DNA from: SAR202 cluster bacterium
GTDB taxonomy: Bacteria; Chloroflexota; Dehalococcoidia; Lucifugimonadales; UBA2962
Direction of reading: 5' to 3'
Length of the DNA stretch: 64,000 nucleotides
NCBI GenBank assembly: GCA_009392275.1
Contig: VFGV01000022.1
Location: 149,392-213,391 of the forward strand
The position numbers and the translations under genes were made by a program. A model generated the notes under the pieces. The model saw only the letters and a program-made list of their open reading frames with translations, was not told the DNA's origin and did no database searches. How positions within the stretch are numbered: position 1 is the first letter of the stretch; every line of letters begins with the position of its first letter. Shown piece after piece: positions 18,727-28,728 of this stretch.

Positions 18727-18831
18727 AAATTACTCCTGTCTGCCATTGCTTATGAAATACTACATGATTTGCAAAGCGCAATATTCATGTTATGTAATCA
18801 ACAATCTTAACAAACTTCAATTAAAACGAGT

Positions 18832-18860
18832 TTGACAAGAAAGTTTAGCTTTTATAGCAT
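18832..18860 (+). promoter_or_regulatory. Promoter of the SAM-riboswitch operon
   Basis: A perfect -35 TTGACA (18832-18837) is followed after 17 nt by TAGCAT (18855-18860), a partial match to the -10 consensus. Transcription would begin near 18867, about 20 nt before the riboswitch P1 stem. Confidence 0.5.
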
Positions 18861-18887
18861 TATGCCTGTTAAAAATTTAATATCAGT

Positions 18888-19017
18888 ACTCTTATCAAGA
18901 GTGGCAGAGGGAACGGCCCTTCGATGCCCAGCAACCATTCGAAGTAAATAATTTCGGAACGGTGCCAAATCCGACGAACTAAACTTTTTAATCAGTGTTT
19001 GTTCGAGAGATGAGAGT
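18888..19017 (+). promoter_or_regulatory. SAM-I riboswitch (S-box)
   Basis: The S-box core is conserved: CTTATCAAGAG, GAGGGAACGGCCC, GATGCCCAGCAACC, GGTGCCAAATCC and a closing GAGAGATGAG. The P1 stem pairs ACTCTTATC (18888-18896) with GATGAGAGT (19009-19017), 9 pairs with one wobble. S-adenosylmethionine binding stabilises P1 and so allows the downstream terminator to form, turning the operon off. It occupies most of the 380-base gap between the quinone oxidoreductase and the next gene, and suits the methyl-cycle genes that follow. Confidence 0.95.
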
Positions 19018-19034
19018 TTCGTCCATGACGTTAC

Positions 19035-19076
19035 AAACTTCTCTCACTAAATAAAACCCGAGGGAAGTTTTTTTTT
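19035..19076 (+). terminator. SAM-controlled intrinsic terminator
   Basis: AAACTTCTCTC (19035-19045) pairs with GAGGGAAGTTT (19060-19070), followed by a run of nine T. The 5' arm can also pair with GAGAGTTT at the 3' side of the riboswitch P1 (about 19012-19019), giving the competing antiterminator expected of an S-box. Confidence 0.88.
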
Positions 19077-19107
19077 GCTGTAAGTTCAGTACTGAAGATG
19101 GAGAAAT

Positions 19108-19536
19108 GTGGTGACGACTACAAACGTATCTGCAAAATTATCTGCAATAAAATTCCGATGGTCAAACAATGAGTTAATTATTTCCTACATTGATAATAAT
19201 GGATTGAATAAAACTATTAACATAGCTGATCACTTAGAGTTGACTGACATTATCAACTCCACTGTTATTTCTACCATGGAAGACATGCGAATTGCGTGCG
19301 CTTATGCAATTGTATTAGCTGCAAAAGAGCTTAATCCATTTGACGAAAAATACTATTCGAAATTGTTAAAAATATCGCTCAATATTAAGACATCAAATAA
19401 ACACATCTTATCCTCTACTGTCAGACGAATGCTATCCGCTGGAGATGATGCTAATGGACCTGTAAATGGAACGAATAGGATTGTACAAAGCATGATCTTA
19501 GAAGCCAATAGAATACATAACGAGAAGTTTATATAA
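19108..19536 (+). CDS. MtnA-like N-terminal domain only (half-length homologue)
   Basis: A 142-residue protein whose sequence follows the N-terminal helical domain of methylthioribose-1-phosphate isomerase (MtnA, eIF2B-alpha family). It aligns collinearly and almost gap-free: FRWSNNELIISYID corresponds to the family's EW....L.LLDQ, TDIINSTVIS to the helix before RGAPAIG, CAYAIVLAAKE to VAAAYG, and EANRIHNEKF to the family's EA..I..ED. The substrate loop RGAPAIG is replaced by STMEDMRIA, and TRPTAVNL by TSNKHILSS. The protein stops where the catalytic Rossmann-like domain (with its Cys and Asp) should begin, and the next gene starts 6 nt later. So isomerase activity is not expected. Start GTG at 19108 or 19111, with GGAG at 19100. 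First gene of the SAM operon. The family call is from memory of MtnA sequences. Confidence 0.7.
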   Translation: MVTTTNVSAKLSAIKFRWSNNELIISYIDNNGLNKTINIADHLELTDIINSTVISTMEDMRIACAYAIVLAAKELNPFDEKYYSKLLKISLNIKTSNKHILSSTVRRMLSAGDDANGPVNGTNRIVQSMILEANRIHNEKFI

Positions 19537-19542
19537 TTTGAA

Positions 19543-20397
19543 ATGAAGACTATAAATTTGGCTTTCATTGGTGGCACCGGATTCTACAATATTGAAAGCT
19601 TAAAATTGATTGATAAAGTATCAATTGATACGCCCTTCGGACCACCCAGTGATACAATCTCAATAGTGGAGGCAGAAAGTCAAACTATTGCTTTTCTACC
19701 CAGACATGGAATCGGTCATAATATAAGTCCATCGAATCTCCCAGCGCGTGCAAATATTTATGCACTAAAGACGCTAGGTATTGAAAGATTAGTGTCGATA
19801 AATGCTGTAGGCAGTCTGTCTGAAAAGATAATTCCTCAAGAAGCTGTAATTCCAGATCAATTAATCGACAGGACTTATCTTAGAGTAAACACATTTTTCG
19901 ACAAATCAATAGTCGCTTATGTGAGCTTCGCAAACCCTTTCTGTGATGAACTGTCACAGTCTTTATTTGAGTCAAGCAAGATACATATGGATACTCATAA
20001 AGGCGGAACGATGATCGTTATAGAGGGACCAAGTTTCTCGACAGTAGCAGAATCCCGACTTTATCAAAAATGGGGAGGTGACATCATAGGCATGACCGCA
20101 CTTCCGGAAGCTAAATTAGCCAGAGAGGCTGAAATTTGTTACACATCTTTAGCCTTAGTCACCGACAATGATTCTTGGAAAATCGACGACCATGTCAGTC
20201 AAGAAAAAGTTGCGTCACAATTACAATCAAATGCGATCAATGGCCAAGCAATTATAAAAAGTTTGATTCCTAAGTTAATTTCACCAAGAAATTGTGACTG
20301 CCAGAATGCGTTGGCTAACACTATAATTACAAAAGCAGATTCAGTCGATCCTTCAGATTATCAACGGTTAAAATCGATAATATCAAAATATGTTTGA
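19543..20397 (+). CDS. mtnP: S-methyl-5'-thioadenosine phosphorylase
   Basis: Cleaves methylthioadenosine with phosphate to adenine and methylthioribose-1-phosphate. The 284-residue purine nucleoside phosphorylase-fold protein starts with IGGTGFYNIE, then FGPPSD, FLPRHG.GH (phosphate site), INAVGSL, IEGPSFST, and GMTALPEAKLAREAEICY with the base-binding DNDSW. It lies 6 nt after the MtnA-like gene under the SAM riboswitch. Its product is normally the substrate of MtnA, which is only half present here. Confidence 0.93.
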   Translation: MKTINLAFIGGTGFYNIESLKLIDKVSIDTPFGPPSDTISIVEAESQTIAFLPRHGIGHNISPSNLPARANIYALKTLGIERLVSINAVGSLSEKIIPQEAVIPDQLIDRTYLRVNTFFDKSIVAYVSFANPFCDELSQSLFESSKIHMDTHKGGTMIVIEGPSFSTVAESRLYQKWGGDIIGMTALPEAKLAREAEICYTSLALVTDNDSWKIDDHVSQEKVASQLQSNAINGQAIIKSLIPKLISPRNCDCQNALANTIITKADSVDPSDYQRLKSIISKYV

Positions 20398-20428
20398 AGA
20401 TAGATCTACAAAATAACAGGAGATTTTT

Positions 20429-20770
20429 ATGTCAAGAATGGAACCAGGCGAACCCTACCATAGGATCGATTTAGAAGAAGCCCTAGAAATGTATCAACAA
20501 GAAGACACCGTGGTCATAGACGTAAGACGGCCAGACGAATATGCTGCAGGTCATGTTGCAGAAGCATTGTCTATACCAGTCGATGATTTACTAAGTAGAT
20601 TTGATGAAATCCCTGAATCAAAAAAGCTGCTATTTATCTGTGAAGTAGGCGTTAGAAGCGGACTTGCATGTGAAATGGCTGCAGCTATGGGTTTAAACTC
20701 AGACAATCTTTTTAATATAGAAGCAGGAACTGGATCGTGGATAAATGCGGGACACCCAAGTTCAAAATGA
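20429..20770 (+). CDS. Single-domain rhodanese-like protein
   Basis: A 113-residue rhodanese domain with DVRRPDEYAAGHV and the active-site loop CEVGVRS, so the catalytic Cys is present near residue 72. Such proteins carry sulfane sulfur or act in sulfur trafficking; the specific partner is unknown. AGGAG precedes the ATG. Its place between mtnP and ahcY points to sulfur handling linked to the methionine cycle. Confidence 0.88.
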   Translation: MSRMEPGEPYHRIDLEEALEMYQQEDTVVIDVRRPDEYAAGHVAEALSIPVDDLLSRFDEIPESKKLLFICEVGVRSGLACEMAAAMGLNSDNLFNIEAGTGSWINAGHPSSK

Positions 20771-20791
20771 AGCAAATAATTTAAGCATCTT

Positions 20792-21742
20792 ATGATAAAC
20801 AATAATAACAAGATATTAGTAGTTGGGTCTGTAGCATATGATTCGGTTGAAACTCATGCCGGTAAAAGAACGGATGCACTGGGTGGTTCAGCGGCATATT
20901 TTGCTTTAGCAGCAAGTTATTTCTCCACGCCAGCAATTGTTGCAGTGGTAGGAGAAGATTTCGAACAAACCCATATAGAATTCTTCGAGTCTAGGGATAT
21001 TGATCTGTCTGGACTACAAATTGAAAATGGGGCGACATTTCGGTGGTCAGGCAAATATGATCCGAACAACTTGAATTACCGAGAAACTATCGATACTCAG
21101 TTAAATGTTTTTGCGGAATTTAAGCCAATACTTAATGTTGAACATAAGGCTATCGACGTATTGTTTCTCGCGAATATACAACCCGATCTTCAGCTGGACG
21201 TGTTAAATCAAACAAGCTCAAAACCAAAAATTGTCGCAATGGACTCAATGAACCTTTGGATTGATAACAATCAAGAAGATTTATTAAAACTTATTCCAAA
21301 AGTTGACATAGTATTTTTGGATGAAACCGAATTAAGAGAACTTACCGGAATCAAAGATCTTATAAAGGCTTCCAAATCAATTATAAGCATGGGCCCTAGA
21401 GTCGTTATTATAAAAAAAGGCGAGCATGGACTATTAATGAACAGTATAAATACAGATAATTCCTTTTCGTTATTTGCTTGCCCTGCCCTACCAGTTGATC
21501 CAGTAATAGATCCAACAGGCGCTGGAGATTGTTTTGCTGGAGGATTTATGGGACATCTTGCATCGTTAGGAAAAAATATATCTGAAATATCTACAGAAGA
21601 ATTGCGTAAGGCCGCGGTTTATGGAACTATAATGGGTTCAATTGCCGTACAAGGATTCAGTATTGAACAATTAAAGCTTGTATCCACCAAGAAAATTGAA
21701 AAACGATACAATGAATTCGTAAAGCTAACCACAATATCTTAA
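20792..21742 (+). CDS. PfkB-family nucleoside or sugar kinase
   Basis: Ribokinase-fold kinase of 316 residues. The N-terminal signature GGSAAYFALAASYF and the C-terminal DPTGAGDCFAGGFMGHL, with the catalytic Asp, are intact. In this operon, between mtnP and ahcY, an adenosine kinase role (removing adenosine made by AhcY) or phosphorylation of a methylthio sugar is reasonable. The substrate is inference, since PfkB specificity cannot be read from these motifs. Confidence 0.85.
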   Translation: MINNNNKILVVGSVAYDSVETHAGKRTDALGGSAAYFALAASYFSTPAIVAVVGEDFEQTHIEFFESRDIDLSGLQIENGATFRWSGKYDPNNLNYRETIDTQLNVFAEFKPILNVEHKAIDVLFLANIQPDLQLDVLNQTSSKPKIVAMDSMNLWIDNNQEDLLKLIPKVDIVFLDETELRELTGIKDLIKASKSIISMGPRVVIIKKGEHGLLMNSINTDNSFSLFACPALPVDPVIDPTGAGDCFAGGFMGHLASLGKNISEISTEELRKAAVYGTIMGSIAVQGFSIEQLKLVSTKKIEKRYNEFVKLTTIS

Positions 21743-21791
21743 AAATTTATTAATTAGTATTGATCAAAAAAACCAAGATTACAAATATTAG

Positions 21792-23072
<1,281 letters not shown>

Positions 23073-23115
23073 GCGCTGCTTTTAAAAAACTTGATTAAAT
23101 TAATACGGAGGAATT

Positions 23116-24330
23116 ATGGCTTACAGCCTAACTAGCTCATCTAAATATCTTTTCACTTCAGAATCAGTAACTGAAGGTCATCCTGATAAACTTTGCGATC
23201 AGATTTCCGATGCAATTCTTGATGACATATTAAAACATGATCCATCAGCAAGAGTTGCTTGTGAAACTGCAACTACCACAGGTTTGGTTTTTGTTTTCGG
23301 TGAAATCTCTACCACTCATTACGTAGACATACCTGCTATTGTGAGGCAAACCGTGGCTGATGCAGGATATAATAACCCGGATTTTGGTTTTGACTATCGA
23401 TCATGCGGAATAAATGTATCTCTTAAAGAGCAGTCAATGGATATATCCGATGGGGTTACCGAATCACTGGAGGTCCGAGGCAAAAATAATCAAGGCCCAG
23501 GTGTGGAGAGTTTAGGTGCAGGTGATCAAGGAATGATGGTAGGTTTTGCTTGTAACGAGACTCCAGAACTTATGCCGTTAGGTATTTCCCTTGCCCATAA
23601 ATTATGTAAAAAAATGTCGGATTTGAGAAATGACGGTACACTGAAATACTTGAGACCAGACGGTAAATCTCAAGTGACTGTGGAATACGAATACGGGGTG
23701 CCAAAACGAATCGATACCGTAATTCTCAGTACTCAACATAGCCCTGATGTCGATCAATCCACAATTGAACAGGATCTCATCAAGAAAGTTGCTTTAAAGA
23801 TTATTCCAGAGGAACTTATAGATGAAAACACAAAATACTTGGTAAATCCATCTGGTAGATTTGTAATAGGAGGGCCTGTTGGAGATGCAGGCTTAACAGG
23901 TAGGAAAATCCTGGTGGATACATATGGAGGACACGCTCGTCACGGCGGAGGAGCATTCTCAGGTAAAGACCCTACGAAAGTTGATCGGTCAGCACATTAT
24001 GCAGCAAGATATGTCGCAAAGAACTTAGTTGCTGCCGGAGCAGCAGATCGATTAGAGATTCAAGTGTCTTATGCTATTGGTGTTGCTAAACCTGTTTCAA
24101 TTGCAATTGAAACTTTTGGAACCAATCACATTGATGATGCAAAAATTGTTGAAGCGGTAAATAAACATTTTGACTTACGACCCGGGGCCATAATTGAAGA
24201 TTTGAAGTTGCGTAGACCAATATACAAACAGACGGCAGCGTTTGGCCATTTTGGCAGGGATGATATAGATTTACCATGGGAAGTTACAGACAAGGCGAAA
24301 ATAATCAAAAAGGAGCTATTTGGTAACTAA
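23116..24330 (+). CDS. metK: S-adenosylmethionine synthetase
   Basis: Makes SAM from methionine and ATP. All three family signatures are present in 404 residues: the N-terminal [30 protein letters not shown], and [25 protein letters not shown] precedes the ATG. It closes the riboswitch-controlled set, so SAM feeds back on its own synthesis. The phosphohexomutase begins 18 nt downstream and may be read through. Confidence 0.98.
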   Translation: MAYSLTSSSKYLFTSESVTEGHPDKLCDQISDAILDDILKHDPSARVACETATTTGLVFVFGEISTTHYVDIPAIVRQTVADAGYNNPDFGFDYRSCGINVSLKEQSMDISDGVTESLEVRGKNNQGPGVESLGAGDQGMMVGFACNETPELMPLGISLAHKLCKKMSDLRNDGTLKYLRPDGKSQVTVEYEYGVPKRIDTVILSTQHSPDVDQSTIEQDLIKKVALKIIPEELIDENTKYLVNPSGRFVIGGPVGDAGLTGRKILVDTYGGHARHGGGAFSGKDPTKVDRSAHYAARYVAKNLVAAGAADRLEIQVSYAIGVAKPVSIAIETFGTNHIDDAKIVEAVNKHFDLRPGAIIEDLKLRRPIYKQTAAFGHFGRDDIDLPWEVTDKAKIIKKELFGN

Positions 24331-24348
24331 ATAGCGTAGCCTAATAGC

Positions 24349-25770
24349 ATGAAAATTAAATTTGGCACCGAAGGATGGAGGGCCCTAATAGATCAGGACT
24401 TTAACTTAGATAATGTCCAAATATGTGCCCAAGCAACCGCTGATCTAATAAAGGCAGAAAACTCACAAACTATCCCTACAATTATTATTGGATATGATAC
24501 CCGATTAAAATCTGATTTATTTGCCAAAACTGTTGCAGAAGTTTTTGCAGGAAATGACATAAACGTTTTGCTATCTAAGCAGCCAGTACCTACACCGGTT
24601 GTTAGTCATGCTGTATGGTCTAGTTCAGCGAGTGCTGGCGTAGTGATTACTGCTAGCCACAATCCACCAGAATATAACGGCTTTAAATTAAAAATGCCTG
24701 ATGGCAGTAGTGCGTCACCTGAAACTGTAGATAAATTAGAAACACACATAAGGCGACTGGAACAAAACCCAAAAATAAAAATGTCCTCGCTTTCAGACGC
24801 AACCAATTCAGGTTTAGTTAAGCGAACAGATCTAGAATCGAGCTATATTGAACATTTAGGAACTTTATTTGACTTAGATAGTATTAGAGGGTCAGGAATT
24901 AAAATTATTCATGATCCAATGTACGGATCAGGAATTGAGTACTTTTCCGAACTATTTTCTGGGCAATCCTCAAAAGTGAAAAATATACACGCGGTCGCAA
25001 ATAATAGTTTTCCTGGCATCGAACAACCAGAACCTGTCGAAAATAACCTGGCGATTTTAAGTGAAACCGTTACATCAATGAAATATGACATTGGAATAGC
25101 TAACGATGGAGATGCAGATAGAGTTGGAATCGTAGATGAAAATGGCAAATTTATTACTGCTCTAGAAACATTTGCTCTAATTTGTTTATATGAATTAGAA
25201 ATTTTAAACAAAAGGGGACCTATAATACGCTCGCTAACTCAAACACATATGGTTGATCAACTTGGTGAAATATACGGAGTACCTGTTATCGAGACAAACG
25301 TTGGTTTTAAACATATAGCACCTCTAATACACAAACATGACTCTCTAGTAGCTGGTGAAGAAAGCGGAGGATTTACAATTAAAGGCCATATGCCAGATAG
25401 GGACGGAATATTGTGTGGAACATTAATACTGGACATGATGGTAAAAACAGGTAAAAGTGTTAGCGAACTAATTGAATGGCTATTTAACATAGTCGGACCC
25501 CACTATTATAAAAGAATTGATATAAAGTTTAATAATGCTTACAAAGCAAAGATTTTGCAAAAACTTGATGAGGCGGATGCTAAGTCAATCAATAGTGAAT
25601 TACAGAATATAAATAAATCAGATGGATTTAAATATAAATTTAAAAATGGTTCATGGATGCTAATCAGGTTTTCTGGCACTGAACCATTACTAAGAATTTA
25701 TGCTGAAGGCAACTCAAAACAAGAGGTTGATAATCTTCTATTGAAAGCGCAAGAGCTAATTGAAATTTGA
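24349..25770 (+). CDS. Phosphoglucomutase/phosphomannomutase family
   Basis: Alpha-D-phosphohexomutase of 473 residues, interconverting sugar 1- and 6-phosphates. The phosphoserine loop VITASHNPPEYNGFK is near residue 100, the metal-binding DGDADR near 258, the sugar-binding GEESGG near 340 and the phosphate-binding RFSGTEPLLR near 440. The TxGxEGWR N-terminus (KFGTEGWRALID) places it with the archaeal-like phosphoglucomutase/phosphoglucosamine group. Only 18 nt separate it from metK. Confidence 0.93.
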   Translation: MKIKFGTEGWRALIDQDFNLDNVQICAQATADLIKAENSQTIPTIIIGYDTRLKSDLFAKTVAEVFAGNDINVLLSKQPVPTPVVSHAVWSSSASAGVVITASHNPPEYNGFKLKMPDGSSASPETVDKLETHIRRLEQNPKIKMSSLSDATNSGLVKRTDLESSYIEHLGTLFDLDSIRGSGIKIIHDPMYGSGIEYFSELFSGQSSKVKNIHAVANNSFPGIEQPEPVENNLAILSETVTSMKYDIGIANDGDADRVGIVDENGKFITALETFALICLYELEILNKRGPIIRSLTQTHMVDQLGEIYGVPVIETNVGFKHIAPLIHKHDSLVAGEESGGFTIKGHMPDRDGILCGTLILDMMVKTGKSVSELIEWLFNIVGPHYYKRIDIKFNNAYKAKILQKLDEADAKSINSELQNINKSDGFKYKFKNGSWMLIRFSGTEPLLRIYAEGNSKQEVDNLLLKAQELIEI

Positions 25771-25857
25771 ATGTGTGATTTATCTGCATATTGGGTCGAA
25801 TACTGTTAGGATTGTTCTAACTTATCAAAAACATGGTTTAACAGAGCTAAAACATCA

Positions 25858-28656
25858 ATGGCAAATAGTCCCTTAATATTATTAATTGACGGTCATGCTC
25901 TTATTTTCGTGGCTTACAACGCATTAAAAATGCCTATGACACTTTCATCCACAGGCGAACCTATAGGTGCAGTTTATGGTTTTATGAACAGTTTCTTGCG
26001 TATAATTTCCGATTTTCAACCGACACATTGCGCGATTGCTTTTGATAGACGAGAACCCACTTTTAGACACGATCTGTTCGATCAATATAAAGCTAACAGA
26101 CCGCCAACTCCAGAAGATTTACCAGCGCAAGTTGAGCTAGTCAAAGGACTGATGAAAGCGTTTAAAGTCCCTATTTTCGATGCGAAAGGATTTGAGGCGG
26201 ATGATGTACTTGGAACGCTATGCAGTCAATCAGATGATTCAAATTTGGATTCAGTAATTGTAACCGTAGATACTGACACACTACAGCTAGTATCTAATAA
26301 AACTAAAGTTTATATATCTACTGCATTTAATAGAAAAATATACGACATAGAAGAAGTTAACAAAAGATATGACGGTTTATCTCCTGAATTAGTTCCGGAC
26401 ATCAAAGGTTTGCAGGGAGATACCTCAGACAACATACCTGGCGTACCTGGTATAGGGATTAAAACAGCCTTAAAACTTCTTAAGCAATATAAAACTATTG
26501 ATGGAGTATATGAAAACATAAGTGACGTGGCTCCTGAGCGAATTAAAAACCTGTTAATAAAAAATAAAGAAAGCGCAATCCAGAGCAAGGATCTTGCAAC
26601 TATACGAAGGTCCGTGCCAATCCAGCTTGACCTTAACCAAGCCAGGTTTCCACAATACGATAATGATGAATTAATTAAGCATCTTAGATCCTTGGAATTT
26701 AATTCCATGATTCAAAGATTACCTAGACAAGAATCAGAAACACCAATCGAGGTCAAGGATAAAGTCGTGCCGGTGGAATATGAAATCGTTGACGACTTAC
26801 CTGCTTTAGAGTCATTGGTTGCTACTTTGAATTCAACAGATTCCTTTTCATTTGATACAGAAACTACATCAATAGACCCAATGAAAGCACAACTAGTAGG
26901 CATGTCTTTTTCTAATGGAATAGGTAGAGCATGGTATATTCCTGTTGGGCATATAGAAAAACTTGCACTTAATATGGATGGCCAACCCACATCCCCAAAC
27001 CAACTCCCTTTAGATGTTGTTCTGGAAAAGATCCGACCTGTCTTTCAAAATGACACCCCCAAAATAGCCCATAATGCTAGTTATGACGCAACGGTGCTAC
27101 TTAAATATGATATTCATATAAAAAATCTATTCTTCGATACGATGCTTGCAGCTCACTTAGCTGGGAAACGTTCGGTTGGTCTTAAAAATTTGGTTTTTGA
27201 TATATTCGGACATCAAATGACTTCAATAGAAGAATTGATAGGTACTGGTAAGAAACAAATTACTATCGATGAGGCGCCAATCTCCCAAGTGGCACAATAT
27301 GCTGCTGCTGATGCTGACTTCACCTACAGGCTACACCAAAAATTATTTCAAACACTTAAAAAGGAATCACTATTAAAATCTTTCGATGAAATTGAAATGC
27401 CTCTTGTAGATGTAATTGTGAAAATGCAGGCTAACGGAGTTTCAATCGACTTAAACTTGCTTAAGGAAATGTCTACAGACTTAACCAATAGAATTACTGG
27501 GATAAAAAAAGACTTATTTAGTTTAATCGGACATGAATTTAATGTTAGTTCTTCTAAACAATTAGCAGAGGTTTTATTTTCAGAACTCAAATTAAAGCCT
27601 GTCAAGAAAACTGCAACGGGCTTCTCCACAGATGCAGCCTCATTAGATGCTATTAAAACAAATCTAGACTCAGGGCAGGATCAAAATGCAGATCCTCGTT
27701 CATATGAAACGATAGCTAAAATCCTAGAGTATCGAGAGCTGACAAAATTGAAATCCACATATGTTGATGTTTTACCTCAACTTGTGAACCGTGATACTGG
27801 CAGAGTTCATACAAGCTATAGACAAACAGGTTCATCTACGGGTCGAGTATCAAGTAATGATCCTAACGTACAAAACATCCCTGTTAGAACCGAATTGGGC
27901 AGAAAGGTAAGAAATGCATTCATCCCACAAGATCAACACTCCAGCACATTAATAGCTGCCGATTATTCTCAAATCGAATTAAGAGTTCTCGCTCATTTAT
28001 CTAAAGACGTTAACTTGATAGAAGCGTTCAACAATGATGAAGACATCCATGCATCTACATCTTCATTAGTATATGGAGTTCCTATTTCTAAGGTCACTAC
28101 AGAAATGAGACGAGTAGCAAAGGTGCTGAATTTTGGAGTGTTATATGGCTTAACGCCTTTTGGAATATCACAACAAACCGACTTATCACCAGATAAAGGA
28201 AAAGAATTCATATCTATATTCTTTAATAATTACCCGGGTATTAAAGAGTATATAGACAAAACGATTATCTTCTGTCAACAAAACAATTATGTAGAGTCAA
28301 TGAAAGGAAGACGAAGGTATCTTCCAGAAATCAACTCAAATAATCGAATTGCTCGCCAAGCGGCTGAAAGGGCTGCTATAAATATGCCAATTCAAGGAAC
28401 TGCTGCTGATGCTATAAAAATATCAATGATCAAAATTCAAAAGCAACTAAACTTGAAAAACATTGCTTCTAAAATGATCCTCCAAGTACATGATGAATTG
28501 GTATTCGAGTCAAAACTAGAAGAATTAAATTCTTTGAAGGTAATAATTGAACAAAACATGACAAATGCAATCAAGCTTGACGTTCCGTTGAAAATTGAAA
28601 TGAAAACCGGGCATAATTGGGGCAATATGTCTAAACTAATCACGCCAATTTCATAG
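25858..28656 (+). CDS. polA: DNA polymerase I
   Basis: Repair and Okazaki-fragment polymerase, 932 residues. The 5'-nuclease domain occupies about 1-290 (LIDGHALIFVAYNAL, DRREPTFRHD, GIKTALKLL). The 3'-5' exonuclease domain keeps its metal ligands: Asp333 and Glu335 in DTETT, the Asp in HNASYDATVL, and Tyr481/Asp485 in YAAAD, so proofreading is probably active. The polymerase domain has DYSQIELRVLAHLS, RRVAKVLNFGVLYG and LQVHDELVFE. No ribosome-binding site is evident before the ATG. Confidence 0.98.
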   Translation: MANSPLILLIDGHALIFVAYNALKMPMTLSSTGEPIGAVYGFMNSFLRIISDFQPTHCAIAFDRREPTFRHDLFDQYKANRPPTPEDLPAQVELVKGLMKAFKVPIFDAKGFEADDVLGTLCSQSDDSNLDSVIVTVDTDTLQLVSNKTKVYISTAFNRKIYDIEEVNKRYDGLSPELVPDIKGLQGDTSDNIPGVPGIGIKTALKLLKQYKTIDGVYENISDVAPERIKNLLIKNKESAIQSKDLATIRRSVPIQLDLNQARFPQYDNDELIKHLRSLEFNSMIQRLPRQESETPIEVKDKVVPVEYEIVDDLPALESLVATLNSTDSFSFDTETTSIDPMKAQLVGMSFSNGIGRAWYIPVGHIEKLALNMDGQPTSPNQLPLDVVLEKIRPVFQNDTPKIAHNASYDATVLLKYDIHIKNLFFDTMLAAHLAGKRSVGLKNLVFDIFGHQMTSIEELIGTGKKQITIDEAPISQVAQYAAADADFTYRLHQKLFQTLKKESLLKSFDEIEMPLVDVIVKMQANGVSIDLNLLKEMSTDLTNRITGIKKDLFSLIGHEFNVSSSKQLAEVLFSELKLKPVKKTATGFSTDAASLDAIKTNLDSGQDQNADPRSYETIAKILEYRELTKLKSTYVDVLPQLVNRDTGRVHTSYRQTGSSTGRVSSNDPNVQNIPVRTELGRKVRNAFIPQDQHSSTLIAADYSQIELRVLAHLSKDVNLIEAFNNDEDIHASTSSLVYGVPISKVTTEMRRVAKVLNFGVLYGLTPFGISQQTDLSPDKGKEFISIFFNNYPGIKEYIDKTIIFCQQNNYVESMKGRRRYLPEINSNNRIARQAAERAAINMPIQGTAADAIKISMIKIQKQLNLKNIASKMILQVHDELVFESKLEELNSLKVIIEQNMTNAIKLDVPLKIEMKTGHNWGNMSKLITPIS

Positions 28657-28658
28657 AC

Positions 28659-28692
28659 GTGCATTGACACCGATTCAATGCACCAATAAGAT
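28659..28692 (+). promoter_or_regulatory. greA promoter overlapped by a dyad
   Basis: TTGACA (28664-28669), 17 nt, then TAAGAT (28687-28692) forms a good promoter. A perfect inverted repeat GTGCATTG (28659-28666) with CAATGCAC (28676-28683) covers the -35 and spacer. It could be an operator or a weak polA terminator; no T-run follows. Confidence 0.5.
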
Positions 28693-28728
28693 TTATATGT
28701 CCCCATTCACCTGTCAGGGAGAGGCATT

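Noticed and set aside
19537..20400. Frameshifted C-terminal half of MtnA downstream of the half-length homologue
   Set aside because: mtnP starts 6 nt after the stop and fills the region; no MtnA catalytic motifs occur there.
25805..25825. GTTAG/CTAAC inverted repeat upstream of polA as a terminator or operator
   Set aside because: The stem has only 5 bp and no T-run; such short repeats are expected by chance in AT-rich DNA.
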